From Actinobacillus equuli (lineage in GTDB: Bacteria > Pseudomonadota > Gammaproteobacteria > Enterobacterales > Pasteurellaceae): DNA of 64,000 bases. Both the position numbers and the translations under genes were made by a program. The notes under the pieces were generated by a model that saw only the letters and a program-made list of their open reading frames with translations, ran no database searches and was not told where the DNA came from. The DNA lies in assembly GCF_900636745.1 (NCBI RefSeq), contig NZ_LR134310.1:744001-808000 (forward strand), read 5' to 3'. Position 1 is the stretch's first letter. Each line of letters opens with the position of its first letter. This document shows positions 1 to 12,584 of the stretch, piece after piece.

Positions 1-7
1 GAACAGA

Positions 8-547
8 ATGATGGATTTAACCAAGATTAAATTAGTGATTACCGATGTGGACGGCGTACTTACCGATGGCGGAATGTATTACACTGCGGAAGGTGAAGTA
101 ATGAAACGCTTCCACGTACATGACGGCTTAGGTATGAAAATGCTGCAAACCTGCGGGATCCAAGTTGCGATCTTATCCGGCGGCGATTCAGCATTGTTAC
201 GTAAACGTATTGATGTACTCAAAGTGCCTCTGTTTAAATTAGGTAAAATGGAAAAACGTTCCGCGTGTTTTGAATTGATGCAAGAAGCAGGCGTAACACC
301 GGAACAAACCGCCTTTATTGGTGATGATACGTTAGATTTACCGGCGTTTGAGGTTTGCGGATTGGCAATTGCTACTCGTAATGCGCACGACTATGTAAAA
401 GCAAAAGCGGATTGGGTATTAGAAAAAGCCGGTGGCGAAGGGGCTTTTCGTGAAGTGTCTGACCGTATTCTACAAGCGCAAGGATTTGAAGAAATCTACG
501 CGACTGCAGATGGCTTTCTAACCGTAGCTGAAAAAATGGCTCAGTAA
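8..547 (+). CDS. kdsC: 3-deoxy-D-manno-octulosonate 8-phosphate phosphatase KdsC
   Basis: Removes the phosphate from KDO-8-phosphate to give KDO, the sugar linking lipid A to the LPS core; cytoplasmic. The 179-residue protein is the normal length for this HAD phosphatase subclass without a cap domain. Near the N-terminus the DVDGVLTDG motif carries the nucleophile and acid Asp (residues 13 and 15), ILSGG is motif II, and IGDDTLDLP is the C-terminal Mg-binding motif. Two adjacent ATG codons (8 and 11) are possible starts; the second matches the family start better. The upstream partner, usually kdsD or a lipid-export gene, lies outside the window. A bidirectional uptake-signal hairpin follows. 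Confidence 0.96.
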   Translation: MMDLTKIKLVITDVDGVLTDGGMYYTAEGEVMKRFHVHDGLGMKMLQTCGIQVAILSGGDSALLRKRIDVLKVPLFKLGKMEKRSACFELMQEAGVTPEQTAFIGDDTLDLPAFEVCGLAIATRNAHDYVKAKADWVLEKAGGEGAFREVSDRILQAQGFEEIYATADGFLTVAEKMAQ

Positions 548-568
548 ATAAAGCATGAATAAAAAAAT

Positions 569-611
569 AAGCGGTCGTTTTTCGCAAATTTTTCGCAAAA
601 AACGACCACTT
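569..611. terminator. Bidirectional terminator made of an inverted uptake-signal pair
   Basis: AAGCGGTCGTTTTT and AAAAAACGACCACTT form a stem of about 14 pairs between the converging kdsC and barrel-protein genes, with A and T runs on both sides. Each arm is an uptake-signal core with its AT-rich extension. Confidence 0.75.
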
Positions 612-630
612 GTTATAAGGGAAGAAATAA

Positions 631-1149
631 TTAGAAACGGTAACCTACGTTTGCAGTAAATTCATTACCTTTTAACTTGTCACCGCTTTTTCTCAAGTTG
701 CTACGAGTATACTCAGCACCGACTTCAATATTACTTGATACCGCATATTTAGCACCAATACCATAACCGTAACCACGGAAGTTCGTATCGCCAATCTTAC
801 TTTGTGCTACATCAACTTTAACATAAGGAAGTAAGTCCGAACCTACACGGTAACCTTGTTGATAAGCAACAGTGTATTTAGTTTTTTGTTTTACATCACT
901 AAATACTTTTGTGCTACCAACTTTCACTTTACCTTGTACAACACCAACTAAGTTATTGCCGTAGTCCATACCGTAATCAACCACTAATGCCGGACCGGTT
1001 GATTGTTTACCTTTAACACCATCTACGTCATATTTTACGGTAGTTAAATCTACACCCACACCTACGCCGGTAAATGTGTTACCAACCGGCGCAGCGAATG
1101 CTGATGCAGAAAATAAACCCGCTAATGCTAGTACTGTTAAATTTTTCAT
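631..1149 (-). CDS. Small outer-membrane beta-barrel protein (opacity/OmpA-barrel type)
   Basis: A 172-residue secreted protein with a clear signal peptide (positive MKN, hydrophobic core, predicted cut after AFA near residue 19). The mature part alternates polar and hydrophobic residues with many Gly, Tyr and Val, as in eight-stranded outer-membrane barrels, and ends in YRF; a C-terminal Phe is the usual BAM-recognition signal. It is a single-gene unit with its own promoter region, convergent with kdsC and downstream of arcA on the same strand. Function is unknown; related opacity-family proteins act in adhesion or as small porins, but nothing here assigns a ligand. Confidence 0.8.
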   Translation of the reverse strand: MKNLTVLALAGLFSASAFAAPVGNTFTGVGVGVDLTTVKYDVDGVKGKQSTGPALVVDYGMDYGNNLVGVVQGKVKVGSTKVFSDVKQKTKYTVAYQQGYRVGSDLLPYVKVDVAQSKIGDTNFRGYGYGIGAKYAVSSNIEVGAEYTRSNLRKSGDKLKGNEFTANVGYRF

Positions 1150-1226
1150 AGAATATACCTTCTCTGTTGTATCAGGATCTTCATTATATGCAAAAAGATC
1201 TTAGAAAGATAGAATCTAGACAATCC

Positions 1227-1943
1227 TTACTCTAATTCACCACAAAAGCGATAACCTTCACCGTGAATCGTTACAATAATCTCCGGCGTGTTCGGATGAT
1301 CCTCAAAATGTTTACGGATACGGCGAATGGTCACATCTACCGTACGATCATGAGGTTTCAGTTCGCGGCCAGTCATTTTTAATAATAGATCTTCACGCGT
1401 TTGGATCTTGCCCGGATTTTCACAAAAATGTAATAACGCTCGGAACTCACTACGTGGCAATTTATTTACAATACCTTCCGGGGTAATTAAGCTACGGCTG
1501 TTTACATCTAATTCCCAACCGTTAAAGCGATAGCTTTCAACCGGTGAACTCTCTTTCGCCGCTTTATCTTTCTCATTCATTGTACGATGTAAAAGATTGC
1601 GTGCACGAATCGTCAATTCACGTGGGTTGAACGGCTTGGTAATATAGTCATCCGCACCGATTTCTAAGCCTAGAATTTTATCAACTTCATTGTCACGTCC
1701 AGTTAAAAACATTAATGCTACCTTAGTATTTTCACGTAATTCACGTGCTAACATTAAACCGTTTTTACCCGGGAGATTGATGTCCATAATCACAAGATTA
1801 ATCGCTTGTTCTGCAAGGATAGCATTCATTTCTACGCCATCAGTCGCTTCAAACACTTCGTAACCTTCCGCTTCAAAAATGCTTTTTAGCGTGTTACGAG
1901 TGACAAGTTCATCTTCAACAATCAAGATTTGTGGATTTTGCAT
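1227..1943 (-). CDS. arcA: Aerobic respiration control response regulator ArcA
   Basis: Response regulator that, when phosphorylated by ArcB under low oxygen, represses aerobic respiration genes and activates fermentation genes. The 238 residues match the family length and nearly match the E. coli protein as I recall it. The receiver domain (about 1-120) has the acidic pair E10/D11, phospho-acceptor D54 in [11 protein letters not shown] at LTGRD and the K in ITKPF; the OmpR-type winged helix is C-terminal, ending [12 protein letters not shown]. The sensor kinase is not in the window. Its presence fits an organism living in the oxygen-poor respiratory tract. Confidence 0.98.
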   Translation of the reverse strand: MQNPQILIVEDELVTRNTLKSIFEAEGYEVFEATDGVEMNAILAEQAINLVIMDINLPGKNGLMLARELRENTKVALMFLTGRDNEVDKILGLEIGADDYITKPFNPRELTIRARNLLHRTMNEKDKAAKESSPVESYRFNGWELDVNSRSLITPEGIVNKLPRSEFRALLHFCENPGKIQTREDLLLKMTGRELKPHDRTVDVTIRRIRKHFEDHPNTPEIIVTIHGEGYRFCGELE

Positions 1944-2142
1944 TGTATAAGCCTTCTAAGTAATTTTAAAAATCTGTTATTGCAATGTGTTGAATTATTG
2001 TTGCAAAGTTGTGGCAATTTTACCGCTGTTCATGCTTACTAGAAAGAATTAATTCAAGTTTTGTTATATTAAGTCAAATTTTTAATGCTTAATTGGACTA
2101 AACAACCTTCAATTTTTTTAATCTAAGAATAAGAAATAAACA

Positions 2143-2840
2143 TTATCGATTATCTCGATCATCCACACCAACAATCAAATAGTTGCCGTCAATATCCGAT
2201 AAACTTCTAAAACCGATATTAAAAATATCACATGCCTTATTACGATTAATTGATTTATAGTCAAAATTATCATGGTGATGCCCATGAAAAATTTTGCGAA
2301 CACCCATTTTTCTAGCGAGTTGATTAATCACCGCAAAACCTTGCGGATGCGGGCGAGGCGCTTCATGCGAAATTAAAATATCTGCCTGCTGATTTTCCAA
2401 CCCCTCAATATCGGACGGAAAAATAGAGGTTCGGTGTCTTAACGGCAAACCACCACGCCAGATCCGCTCTTGCGGACAATATTGACAATAATGAATCGGA
2501 TCAAAAAACATCGGTCGATTCGGCGGCATCCAGATATGACCTCGGAATACACCACCTAAACCGGCAATTTTTACCCCTTGAATATCCACTACTTTGCCGT
2601 GAATATTACGTTGCTTCCATTCGCTATTCCAAATCGAATCAAATGCGGCAACCGTTTTACTGTCATGATTACCGTGAATAAACCAAATATCACAATATTG
2701 TGAAAGCTTATCTAATTCTTCGGGCGTAGTTAGCTGCAAATCTCCTAGAATAACCAATGCAATCTCTTCGCCTTTATGCGCTTGTAAAATGGGATAAAGA
2801 TGTTGGTAACTACCGTGAGGATCGCCCGCAAAAAGTATCA

Positions 2841-2841
<1 letters not shown>
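2143..2841 (-). CDS. Calcineurin-like metallophosphoesterase, coupled to nadR
   Basis: A 232-residue cytoplasmic (no signal peptide) metallophosphoesterase. The metal-ligand motifs occur in order: GDPHG (6-10), GD in ILGDLQ (about 33-34), GNHD (57-60), H in SHEAP and FHGHHH near residue 190. Its ATG shares one base with the stop of nadR (TAATG on the minus strand), so the two are almost certainly translated together. The substrate is unknown. Coupling to the NMN adenylyltransferase/nicotinamide riboside kinase suggests a nucleotide or NAD-related phosphoester, but that is inference; Ser/Thr protein phosphatase or ApaH-like roles are alternatives. Confidence 0.85.
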
Positions 2842-4178
<1,337 letters not shown>

Positions 4179-4415
4179 TTATTTATTTGCAAGTTCCGCT
4201 CCGTATGCAGTATTTTTGCAAAGTTTTAGCTTAATTTAACCGCTTTTTTTCCGAGCTAAATAAACGGAATTCTCTAACATAAAACCAGCAAAGACAGTAC
4301 CTCCATAGTGAAAACAAAAGAAAATCACCAAAATTGCCGCCCTTACCTTTCCATTTTTGCTTGATAAACGTTATAATCACAGCAATTTTCTATTTAAATT
4401 TTGGCAACATTCTTA

Positions 4416-5378
4416 ATGCAATTAATTCGAGGCTTTCATAACTTGGCGAACTTTCACGCCCTACAAAAAGGCTGTGTGCTGACTATTGGGAACTTTGATG
4501 GCGTTCATATTGGGCACCAAAATATTTTGGCTCGTTTATGTGATAAATCATTGGAGCTAAATTTACCCTCAGTGGTTATGCTATTTGAGCCACAACCTCG
4601 TGAATTTTTTGCAAAAAAATCGGCAAATTTAACCGCTTCCTTAGCCCCAGCTCGGCTAATGCGGTTACGAGACAAATTGAAATATCTGGAAGAAGCCGGT
4701 ATTGATTTTGTCCTCTGCGTACGTTTTAGTGATAAATTCGCCCAATTGTCTGCCGATGCGTTCATTAGCGAATTGCTGGTGAAACGCTTACAAGTGCGCT
4801 ATCTCAGTATTGGCGATGATTTCCGTTTCGGTGAGAAACGTGTCGGCAATTTTGAAATGTTGCATAATGCAGGTCTAAAATACCGTTTTGCGGTAGAAGA
4901 AAGCCACACGCATAGTTTTAATCGCGAACGAATCAGCAGTTCTTTGATCCGCCAAGCTTTGCAGCAAGATAATCTTCACTTGGTAGAAAAATTATTAGGC
5001 AGACCTTATTCGATCGCAGGACGAGTGGCGCACGGTAATAAGCTCGGTCGAACCATTGGCTTCCCGACTGCAAATATTATGCTTAACCGCTTAGTAATAC
5101 CGCTACAAGGCGTATTTGCCGTACAAATTCAAACCAAAACCGGTAAATATAACGGTATTGCCAATGTAGGGAATCGCCCAACCATTAACGGCAGTAAAGC
5201 ATTATTAGAAGTACATATTTTTGATTTTAACCGTTCGATTTACGGTGAAGCGATAGAAGTGTTCTTTATGCACAAAATTCGTAACGAGGTGAAATTCCCA
5301 AGTTTTGAGGCACTTAAAGCACAAATTGAGAAAGACAGGCAACAAGCGGTCGAATTTTTTAAAGAATTTGCAAAATAG
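4416..5378 (+). CDS. ribF: Bifunctional riboflavin kinase / FAD synthetase RibF
   Basis: Makes FMN from riboflavin and then FAD from FMN; cytoplasmic. A TTG at 4401 is in frame, but the ATG at 4416 (320 residues, MQLIRGFHNL) matches the family start. The N-terminal adenylyltransferase has GNFDGVHIGHQ (about 24-34), a nucleotidyltransferase HxGH-type motif; the C-terminal kinase has HGNKLGRTIGFPTAN. Downstream, ileS follows after 59 bases, the classical ribF-ileS arrangement, but lspA is not the next gene after ileS. Co-transcription with ileS is likely because no terminator is seen between them. Confidence 0.97.
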   Translation: MQLIRGFHNLANFHALQKGCVLTIGNFDGVHIGHQNILARLCDKSLELNLPSVVMLFEPQPREFFAKKSANLTASLAPARLMRLRDKLKYLEEAGIDFVLCVRFSDKFAQLSADAFISELLVKRLQVRYLSIGDDFRFGEKRVGNFEMLHNAGLKYRFAVEESHTHSFNRERISSSLIRQALQQDNLHLVEKLLGRPYSIAGRVAHGNKLGRTIGFPTANIMLNRLVIPLQGVFAVQIQTKTGKYNGIANVGNRPTINGSKALLEVHIFDFNRSIYGEAIEVFFMHKIRNEVKFPSFEALKAQIEKDRQQAVEFFKEFAK

Positions 5379-5437
5379 CAAGTAACCTAATAATTACACA
5401 AAATTCAAACTAAAATTTTATTAACTGGAAAACAAAA

Positions 5438-8254
5438 ATGATTGATTACAAAAACACCTTAAATTTGCCTGAAACAGGCTTTCCTATGCGTGGGGATCTC
5501 GCTAAACGAGAACCCGATATGTTAAAAAATTGGTATGACAAAAACTTATACCAAAAAGTACGTGAAAGTTCGAAAGGGAAAAAATCTTTCATTCTGCACG
5601 ACGGCCCTCCGTATGCAAACGGTAATATTCATATTGGTCACGCAGTTAATAAAATTTTAAAAGATATTATTATGAAATCGAAAACCGCTTTAGGTTTCGA
5701 TACGCCTTACGTTCCGGGTTGGGACTGCCACGGCTTACCGATCGAATTAAAAGTAGAAGGCCTAGTCGGCAAACCTAACGAGAAAATTTCTGCTGCGGAA
5801 TTCCGTCAAGCTTGTCGTGACTATGCTTCAGAGCAAGTCGAAGGACAAAAAGCTGACTTTATGCGTATGGGGATTTTAGGTGATTGGGAAAATCCGTACC
5901 TCACCATGAATTTCGATACGGAAGCGCACATTATCCGTACTTTAGGCAAAGTGATTGCTAACGGTCACTTATACAAAGGTTCTAAACCGGTTCACTGGTG
6001 CTTAGACTGTGGCTCATCATTAGCAGAAGCGGAAGTAGAATATGAAGACAAAGTGTCTCCGTCTATTTACGTTCGTTTTAAAGCGGTTGATAGCGCTGCA
6101 GTTGAAGCAAAATTTAATGCGGTAGGTAAAGGAAACGGTCAAATTTCTGCAATTATTTGGACTACAACACCTTGGACATTACCATCAAACAAAGCGATTT
6201 CAATCAATCCTGAATTCGACTATCAATTAGTTCAATTTGGTGATGAACGTGTTGTTTTAGTAAAAGATTTAGTTGAAAGCGTACAAAAAGCGGCAGGCGT
6301 AGAAACAGTTGAAGTATTAGGTGAAGTAAAAGGCGATGCATTAGAGTTAATGCAATTCCAACACCCGTTCTACGATTACAGCGTGCCATTAATCTTAGGT
6401 GATCACGTAACGACTGATGGCGGTACCGGTTTAGTACACACTGCGCCGGATCACGGTCAAGACGACTTTGTCGTATCGAAAAAATACAATATTGAAATGG
6501 CAGGCTTAGTGGCAAATGACGGTAAGTTTATCTCAACTACGCTATTCTTTGCCGGCTTAGGTGTGTTCGAATCAAACGAAAAAGTTTTAGAAAAATTAAA
6601 AGAAACCGGTGCGTTATTAAAATTAGAACGTATCAAACATAGCTATCCACACTGCTGGCGCCACAAAACGCCAATTATTTTCCGTGCGACTCCGCAATGG
6701 TTTATCGGTATGGAAACACAAGGCTTACGTAAACAAGCATTAGGTGAAATCAAATCAGTGCGTTGGATCCCAAGTTGGGGTGAAGCGCGTATTGATACCA
6801 TGGTAGCAAACCGCCCTGATTGGTGTATCTCTCGTCAACGTACGTGGGGTGTGCCAATGACGATGTTTGTTCACAATGAAACCGAAGAACTACATCCTCG
6901 TACACTTGAAATCTTAGAAAGCGTAGCTAAACGTGTAGAAGAAAAAGGTATCCAAGCGTGGTGGGATCTTGATCCTGTAGAAGTACTAGGTGAAGAAGAT
7001 GCGAAAAACTACCGTAAAGTACCGGATACTTTAGACGTATGGTTCGATTCAGGATCAACCTACGCTTCTGTTGTAGAAGCTAAACCTGAATTTAATGGTA
7101 AATCAGCGGATATGTATCTTGAAGGCTCAGACCAACACCGTGGTTGGTTTATGTCATCGCTAATGTTATCGACTGCAACCAACGGTAAAGCACCATACAA
7201 ACAAGTGTTAACTCACGGTTTCGTAGTAGATGAAAAAGGTCGCAAAATGTCGAAGTCAATCGGCAATGTGATTATGCCTTCAGAAGTGTGGAATAAAAAC
7301 GGTGCAGACATTTTACGTTTATGGGTTGCATCGACCGACTATACCGGTGAAATTGCTGTTTCACACAATATTTTAAATAGTGCCGGTGAATCTTATCGCC
7401 GTATCCGTAACACTGCACGTTTCTTATTAGCAAACCTAAACGGTTTTGATCCAAAACGTGACTTAGTCAAACCGGAAGAAATGATCGCACTTGACCGTTG
7501 GGCGGTAAGCTGTGCTTTAGAAGCGCAAAACGATATTAAAGAAGCGTACGATAACTACCAATTCCATGCGGTGGTACAACGTTTAATGCGTTTCTGCTCT
7601 ATCGAAATGGGTTCATTCTATTTAGATATTATTAAAGACCGTCAATACACAACGAAAGCAGACAGCCTTGCTCGCCGTAGCTGCCAAACAGCGTTATGGC
7701 ATATTGCAGAAGCGTTAGTTCGTTGGATGGCACCAATTCTATCATTCACAGCTGATGAAATTTGGGGTTATTTACCACAAGTGGAAGGTCGTTCGGAGTT
7801 TGTATTTACCGAAGAATTCTATGAAGGCTTATTCGGTTTAACCGAAGCGGATAAATTAGATGATACTTACTGGCAACAAATCTTAAAAGTACGTGCTGAA
7901 TCAAACCGTGTGTTAGAACAAGCACGTAAAGATAAAGTTATCGGTTCAGGTTTAGAAGCAAAAGTAACGCTTTATGCAAATGATGAAATCCGTGCAATGC
8001 TAGAGCAACTTGGTAATGAGCTTCGTTTTGTACTGATTACTTCACAAGCAATTATTAAACCGTTAAGTGAAGCGGATGTGGCTGAAGGTGAAGTAGCTGG
8101 TTTAGCGGTGAAAGTGGAACGTGCCGAAGGTGAAAAATGCCCACGTTGCTGGCACTTCGCAACTGACATCGGTACTCATGCGGAACATAGCTCAGTATGT
8201 GGACGTTGCGTAGAAAACGTGGCAGGTGAAGGTGAAAAACGTTCATTTGCTTAA
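5438..8254 (+). CDS. ileS: Isoleucyl-tRNA synthetase
   Basis: Charges tRNA-Ile with isoleucine and edits valine. The 938-residue length equals the E. coli enzyme. Class I signatures are visible: [13 protein letters not shown] (HIGH motif near residue 60) and [10 protein letters not shown] (KMSKS near 600). The large CP1 editing domain sits between them, with [10 protein letters not shown] and the DHGQDD stretch. The C-terminal zinc knuckle has two CxxC pairs (CPRC and CGRC). The start is the ATG after AACTGGAAAAC. It ends just before a hairpin that belongs to a four-hairpin array. Confidence 0.98.
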   Translation: MIDYKNTLNLPETGFPMRGDLAKREPDMLKNWYDKNLYQKVRESSKGKKSFILHDGPPYANGNIHIGHAVNKILKDIIMKSKTALGFDTPYVPGWDCHGLPIELKVEGLVGKPNEKISAAEFRQACRDYASEQVEGQKADFMRMGILGDWENPYLTMNFDTEAHIIRTLGKVIANGHLYKGSKPVHWCLDCGSSLAEAEVEYEDKVSPSIYVRFKAVDSAAVEAKFNAVGKGNGQISAIIWTTTPWTLPSNKAISINPEFDYQLVQFGDERVVLVKDLVESVQKAAGVETVEVLGEVKGDALELMQFQHPFYDYSVPLILGDHVTTDGGTGLVHTAPDHGQDDFVVSKKYNIEMAGLVANDGKFISTTLFFAGLGVFESNEKVLEKLKETGALLKLERIKHSYPHCWRHKTPIIFRATPQWFIGMETQGLRKQALGEIKSVRWIPSWGEARIDTMVANRPDWCISRQRTWGVPMTMFVHNETEELHPRTLEILESVAKRVEEKGIQAWWDLDPVEVLGEEDAKNYRKVPDTLDVWFDSGSTYASVVEAKPEFNGKSADMYLEGSDQHRGWFMSSLMLSTATNGKAPYKQVLTHGFVVDEKGRKMSKSIGNVIMPSEVWNKNGADILRLWVASTDYTGEIAVSHNILNSAGESYRRIRNTARFLLANLNGFDPKRDLVKPEEMIALDRWAVSCALEAQNDIKEAYDNYQFHAVVQRLMRFCSIEMGSFYLDIIKDRQYTTKADSLARRSCQTALWHIAEALVRWMAPILSFTADEIWGYLPQVEGRSEFVFTEEFYEGLFGLTEADKLDDTYWQQILKVRAESNRVLEQARKDKVIGSGLEAKVTLYANDEIRAMLEQLGNELRFVLITSQAIIKPLSEADVAEGEVAGLAVKVERAEGEKCPRCWHFATDIGTHAEHSSVCGRCVENVAGEGEKRSFA

Positions 8255-8271
8255 ATTTACTTAAGTAAGAT

Positions 8272-8294
8272 AACCTCGCACAATGTGCGAGGTT
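8272..8294 (+). terminator. Hairpin after ileS (first of four in an array)
   Basis: AACCTCGCAC-AAT-GTGCGAGGTT is a perfect 10-pair stem 18 bases after the ileS stop. The following TCATATT is a weak T tract, so termination may be partial. Confidence 0.6.
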
Positions 8295-8379
8295 TCATAT
8301 TGAAAGTTATTAACATAACTTCCGTAAATTTTGTCGCAGAGCGACAATGCTATACTAACCTGATATACAAAATATCGGG
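8272..8379. repeat. Four-hairpin intergenic array, copy 1
   Basis: Four inverted repeats in a row between ileS and pssA: 8272-8294 (10 pairs), 8304-8321 (AAGTTAT / ATAACTT, 7 pairs), 8331-8347 (TTGTCGC-AGA-GCGACAA, 7 pairs) and 8359-8379 (CCTGATAT / ATATCGGG, 8 pairs with one G-T). Length, order and spacing match the array at 44475-44582. The TATACT at 8351-8356 could serve as a -10 for pssA. Confidence 0.7.
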
Positions 8380-8400
8380 GCTATCATATAGGATCGTAAA

Positions 8401-9765
8401 ATGCTCATTCTCAATAAATCCAATCACGCAAAAAAACAGCTGGAAGCATTGCGTTTTATTCCGCAAACAGCGGATAAAGTAGAATTTCTAGCAGGTAGCC
8501 GTGAGTTCAAAGCTCGCATTTTACAGCTCATTAAAACTGCAAAAAAACGTATTTATTTAACCGCTTTATATTTTGAACAAGATGAAGCGGGACAAGAAAT
8601 TTTAGAAGCACTCTATCAAGCAAAATCAGCAAATCCAAGCTTAGAAATTAAAATCTTGGTAGATTGGCATCGTGCACAACGAGGCCGTATAGGTGAAGAA
8701 ACGACAAGTTCAAATGCAGATTGGTATGCGAAAACCAAGCAACAATATCATTTACCTACTGAGCAGGAAATTCAATTTTGGGGCGTACCAGTTAACCGCA
8801 AAGAGTTATTTGGTGTATTACATTTAAAAGGTTTTATCTTTGATGATACGTTACTCTATAGCGGTGCGAGTATTAACAATGTCTATTTGCAACAATTTGA
8901 GCGTTATCGTTACGATCGTTACCATGTGATTGAAAACAAAGCATTAACTGATGCTATGATTGATTTTACCAATTTGCATATTTTGCAACATGATGCGGTT
9001 AATCGTTTAGATAATCCGAGTCGTCCGAAAACGCACGAAATTCGACCGCTTATCAAAGCATTTCGTAAGTATTTATCATCACAAAGTTATACTTTTAATG
9101 GACAACCGCAAAGTGCTCAGCTTAGCTTATCGCCGTTAGTTGGATTAGGGCGTAAAAATGCCTTAAATAAAACGATTGAGGCCTTGTTTTATCAAGTGGA
9201 AGATAAACTGACAATATGTACACCGTATTTTAATTTCCCACTTTCACTCTATAAACGTTTAAATTGGCTACTAGATCACGGTAAAAAAGCGGAAATTATT
9301 GTCGGAGACAAAACTGCTAACGATTTCTATACGCCACCGGAAGAAAAATTTACGATGGCATCGGCATTGCCGTATCTGTATGAGAAAAATTTACGCTCTT
9401 TTGCTAAACGTTTTGATCGTTATATCCAAAACGGACAATTAACAGTTCGCCTATGGAAACACGGTGATAATAGTTACCATCTGAAAGGGGTATGGATTGA
9501 TAATCGCTATATTCTATTAACCGGTAATAATCTAAATCCTAGAGCGTGGGCTTTAGATGCTGAAAATGCAGTATTAATCCATGATCCGAACTCAGAATTA
9601 AGTGTAAAATCGGAAGCCGAATTAACACAAATTCGTACTCATACGACTGTTTTAAAACACTATAGTGACTTAGAGCAAATTAACGATTATCCAGAAGCAG
9701 TACGAAAACTGTTAAAACGTTTTGGTCGAGTGAAACTAGATAAAGTCGTCAAAATGTTGTTATAA
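8401..9765 (+). CDS. pssA: CDP-diacylglycerol--serine O-phosphatidyltransferase
   Basis: Makes phosphatidylserine, precursor of phosphatidylethanolamine, on the inner face of the membrane. The 454 residues match the phospholipase-D-type PssA of gamma-proteobacteria. Two HxKx4D active-site motifs are present: HLKGFIFDD in the first half and HLKGVWIDN in the second. LVDWHRAQRGRIG and SGASINNVYL are family hallmarks. No transmembrane segments, as expected for a peripheral enzyme. The start is the ATG after TATAGGATCGTAAA. The upstream region carries the four-hairpin array, which may influence its expression. Confidence 0.96.
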   Translation: MLILNKSNHAKKQLEALRFIPQTADKVEFLAGSREFKARILQLIKTAKKRIYLTALYFEQDEAGQEILEALYQAKSANPSLEIKILVDWHRAQRGRIGEETTSSNADWYAKTKQQYHLPTEQEIQFWGVPVNRKELFGVLHLKGFIFDDTLLYSGASINNVYLQQFERYRYDRYHVIENKALTDAMIDFTNLHILQHDAVNRLDNPSRPKTHEIRPLIKAFRKYLSSQSYTFNGQPQSAQLSLSPLVGLGRKNALNKTIEALFYQVEDKLTICTPYFNFPLSLYKRLNWLLDHGKKAEIIVGDKTANDFYTPPEEKFTMASALPYLYEKNLRSFAKRFDRYIQNGQLTVRLWKHGDNSYHLKGVWIDNRYILLTGNNLNPRAWALDAENAVLIHDPNSELSVKSEAELTQIRTHTTVLKHYSDLEQINDYPEAVRKLLKRFGRVKLDKVVKMLL

Positions 9766-9780
9766 ATTATTTAATTCATC

Positions 9781-9818
9781 ACGGATAACATAGATTTATA
9801 TAAAGCTTTGTTATCCGT
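9781..9818 (+). terminator. Hairpin between pssA and rlmB
   Basis: ACGGATAACA and TGTTATCCGT form a perfect 10-pair stem with an 18-base loop 15 bases after pssA. The T tract is poor, so it could be a terminator, an RNA-stabilising stem or part of the rlmB leader. Confidence 0.5.
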
Positions 9819-9841
9819 TGTTTATTTACAAAGGAATAAAA

Positions 9842-10585
9842 ATGAGCGAACAAATTTATGGTATTCACGCCGTAAAAGCTTTCTTAGATAACGCACCGGA
9901 ACGCTTAATTGAGGTCTTAGTGCTAAAAGGGCGTGAAGATAAACGTCTAAGCCCATTATTGAATGAGTTACAACGCTTAGGCATTTCCATTCAGCAAGTA
10001 AATCGTCAAACATTGGATAACAAAGCGCAAGGCGAAGTTCACCAAGGTATTATCGCGAAAGTCGTGCCGCAAAAAGAACTAAACGAGCACGATCTTGATG
10101 TAATCTTGAGCCAAAAGCAAAATCCGTTTTTATTAATTTTAGACGGTGTGACAGATCCACATAACCTTGGTGCTTGTTTACGTACCGCTGATGCGGCAGG
10201 CGTGGATGCGGTGATCGTACCAAAAGATAAATCAGCACAGCTCACCTCAACCGCTCGTAAAGTGGCTTGCGGTGCAGCTGAAACCGTGCCGTTAATTCGT
10301 GTTACCAACCTTGCTCGCACAATGCGAGAGCTACAAGAACAACATAACATCTGGATTGTCGGCACAGCCGGAGAAGCCACTTCAGGTATTTACCAAGCGA
10401 AATTAACCGGTGCTATCGCCTTAGTGATGGGAGCGGAAGGTGACGGTATGCGTCGTTTAACCCGTGAGCATTGTGACCAGTTAATTAGTATCCCAATGGC
10501 GGGTTCGGTTTCTTCACTGAATGTTTCGGTGGCAACCGGCGTTTGTTTATTTGAAATCGTACGCCAAAAACTGGCAGCCCAATAA
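9842..10585 (+). CDS. rlmB: 23S rRNA (guanosine-2251-2'-O)-methyltransferase RlmB
   Basis: SPOUT methyltransferase that modifies G2251 in the peptidyl-transferase P loop. The ATG at 9842 (247 residues), preceded by AAAGGAAT, is preferred over an upstream in-frame codon because [11 protein letters not shown] matches the family start. The C-terminal knot motifs are visible: [30 protein letters not shown] and [16 protein letters not shown]. The N-terminal domain binds the RNA substrate. In some relatives it sits next to rnr; here it stands after pssA with a hairpin between. Confidence 0.97.
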   Translation: MSEQIYGIHAVKAFLDNAPERLIEVLVLKGREDKRLSPLLNELQRLGISIQQVNRQTLDNKAQGEVHQGIIAKVVPQKELNEHDLDVILSQKQNPFLLILDGVTDPHNLGACLRTADAAGVDAVIVPKDKSAQLTSTARKVACGAAETVPLIRVTNLARTMRELQEQHNIWIVGTAGEATSGIYQAKLTGAIALVMGAEGDGMRRLTREHCDQLISIPMAGSVSSLNVSVATGVCLFEIVRQKLAAQ

Positions 10586-10600
10586 TCGTCACTCTCTTCA

Positions 10601-10685
10601 AATATGGAAGAAGACAAAGATTCATTTTAGTAAATGGGTATTTGCAAAGTTTGCTAAAAATTTAACCGCTTGTCTCTTCCATATT
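10601..10685. terminator. Long inverted repeat between converging genes
   Basis: AATATGGAAGAAGACAA (10601-10617) pairs with TTGTCTCTTCCATATT (10670-10685), 16 pairs with one bulged A and a loop of about 52 bases that includes an uptake-signal core. It separates rlmB from the converging hypothetical gene. Confidence 0.45.
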
Positions 10686-10689
10686 TTCT

Positions 10690-11301
10690 CTACTGATGAC
10701 ACGCTTCATATAGCGGTAGTAATTGGCGAATGGTTTGGTAAATAAATTCCGCTACATCAATCTGATCCAAATCGGCTTTTTCAATATTACGCCCTATACA
10801 CCAAAAATCTTCATCATTTTCAAACGATAACGAATCTGTTTCTTTAAGAGTTTTAAAATCGGCATACTCGCTTTCCGCACCGTGCCACACTTCAAAATCT
10901 TGGTATTGAGAACGCTCTAATTTTTCCAACCATTGATTATATTGTGCTAATGAAATCTGTGAACGATCCGCTCGGTAACAATGCCAATCCAAACAAACCT
11001 GTAAACGTCGGCGATTTAAAATCACCGATAAAATTGCGGCTGAATTTCGGTTAAATTCATATTTGTAATAGGCAAAAAAATGCGCTCGTACCTGCCAACC
11101 GTTACACCATTTTTCAATATGCGGTTCGGCAAACGGCATACCGAGCTGACGTGCCACTTCTAAATGCAACGCTTTCCATTTTTGCCATTCAGCTTTGTAA
11201 TTCGCTTTAATGAGCGGAATATCTTCCGGACAATATTTTTTCATTTGAGCAAATTGAAAAAACGGAATTTCAAATAATTCACAACTTTTGGCATTCAGCA
11301 T
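10690..11301 (-). CDS. Conserved hypothetical protein, possibly HI_0552 family
   Basis: A 203-residue soluble protein without signal peptide or membrane segment, rich in Trp, Tyr and charged residues (for example WCNGWQVRAHFFAYYKYEFNR and CLDWHCYRADRSQISLAQYN). It resembles, from memory, the Pasteurellaceae HI_0552 family, whose members have been labelled glucose-6-phosphate 1-dehydrogenase; I see no Rossmann glycine motif or G6PDH active site that would support that activity. It converges with rlmB and lies downstream of obgE on the same strand behind an uptake-signal terminator. Function unknown. Confidence 0.7.
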   Translation of the reverse strand: MLNAKSCELFEIPFFQFAQMKKYCPEDIPLIKANYKAEWQKWKALHLEVARQLGMPFAEPHIEKWCNGWQVRAHFFAYYKYEFNRNSAAILSVILNRRRLQVCLDWHCYRADRSQISLAQYNQWLEKLERSQYQDFEVWHGAESEYADFKTLKETDSLSFENDEDFWCIGRNIEKADLDQIDVAEFIYQTIRQLLPLYEACHQ

Positions 11302-11319
11302 TTTGATTCCTCAAATAAA

Positions 11320-11361
11320 AAGCGGTCGAATTTGCAAATTTTTTCGCAAATTCAACCGCTT
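11320..11361 (-). terminator. Uptake-signal stem-loop after obgE
   Basis: AAGCGGTCGAATTTGC pairs with GCAAATTCAACCGCTT, 16 pairs with one mismatch, directly downstream of obgE on the minus strand and 19 bases before the start of the next gene. Confidence 0.7.
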
Positions 11362-11375
11362 GTCATTAGCTAGGA

Positions 11376-12575
<1,200 letters not shown>

Positions 12576-12584
12576 TTAATTTTA

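Noticed and set aside
10690-11301. Possible glucose-6-phosphate dehydrogenase
   Set aside because: The name is attached to a similar family, but the protein is far too short and lacks a Rossmann motif and the substrate-binding residues.
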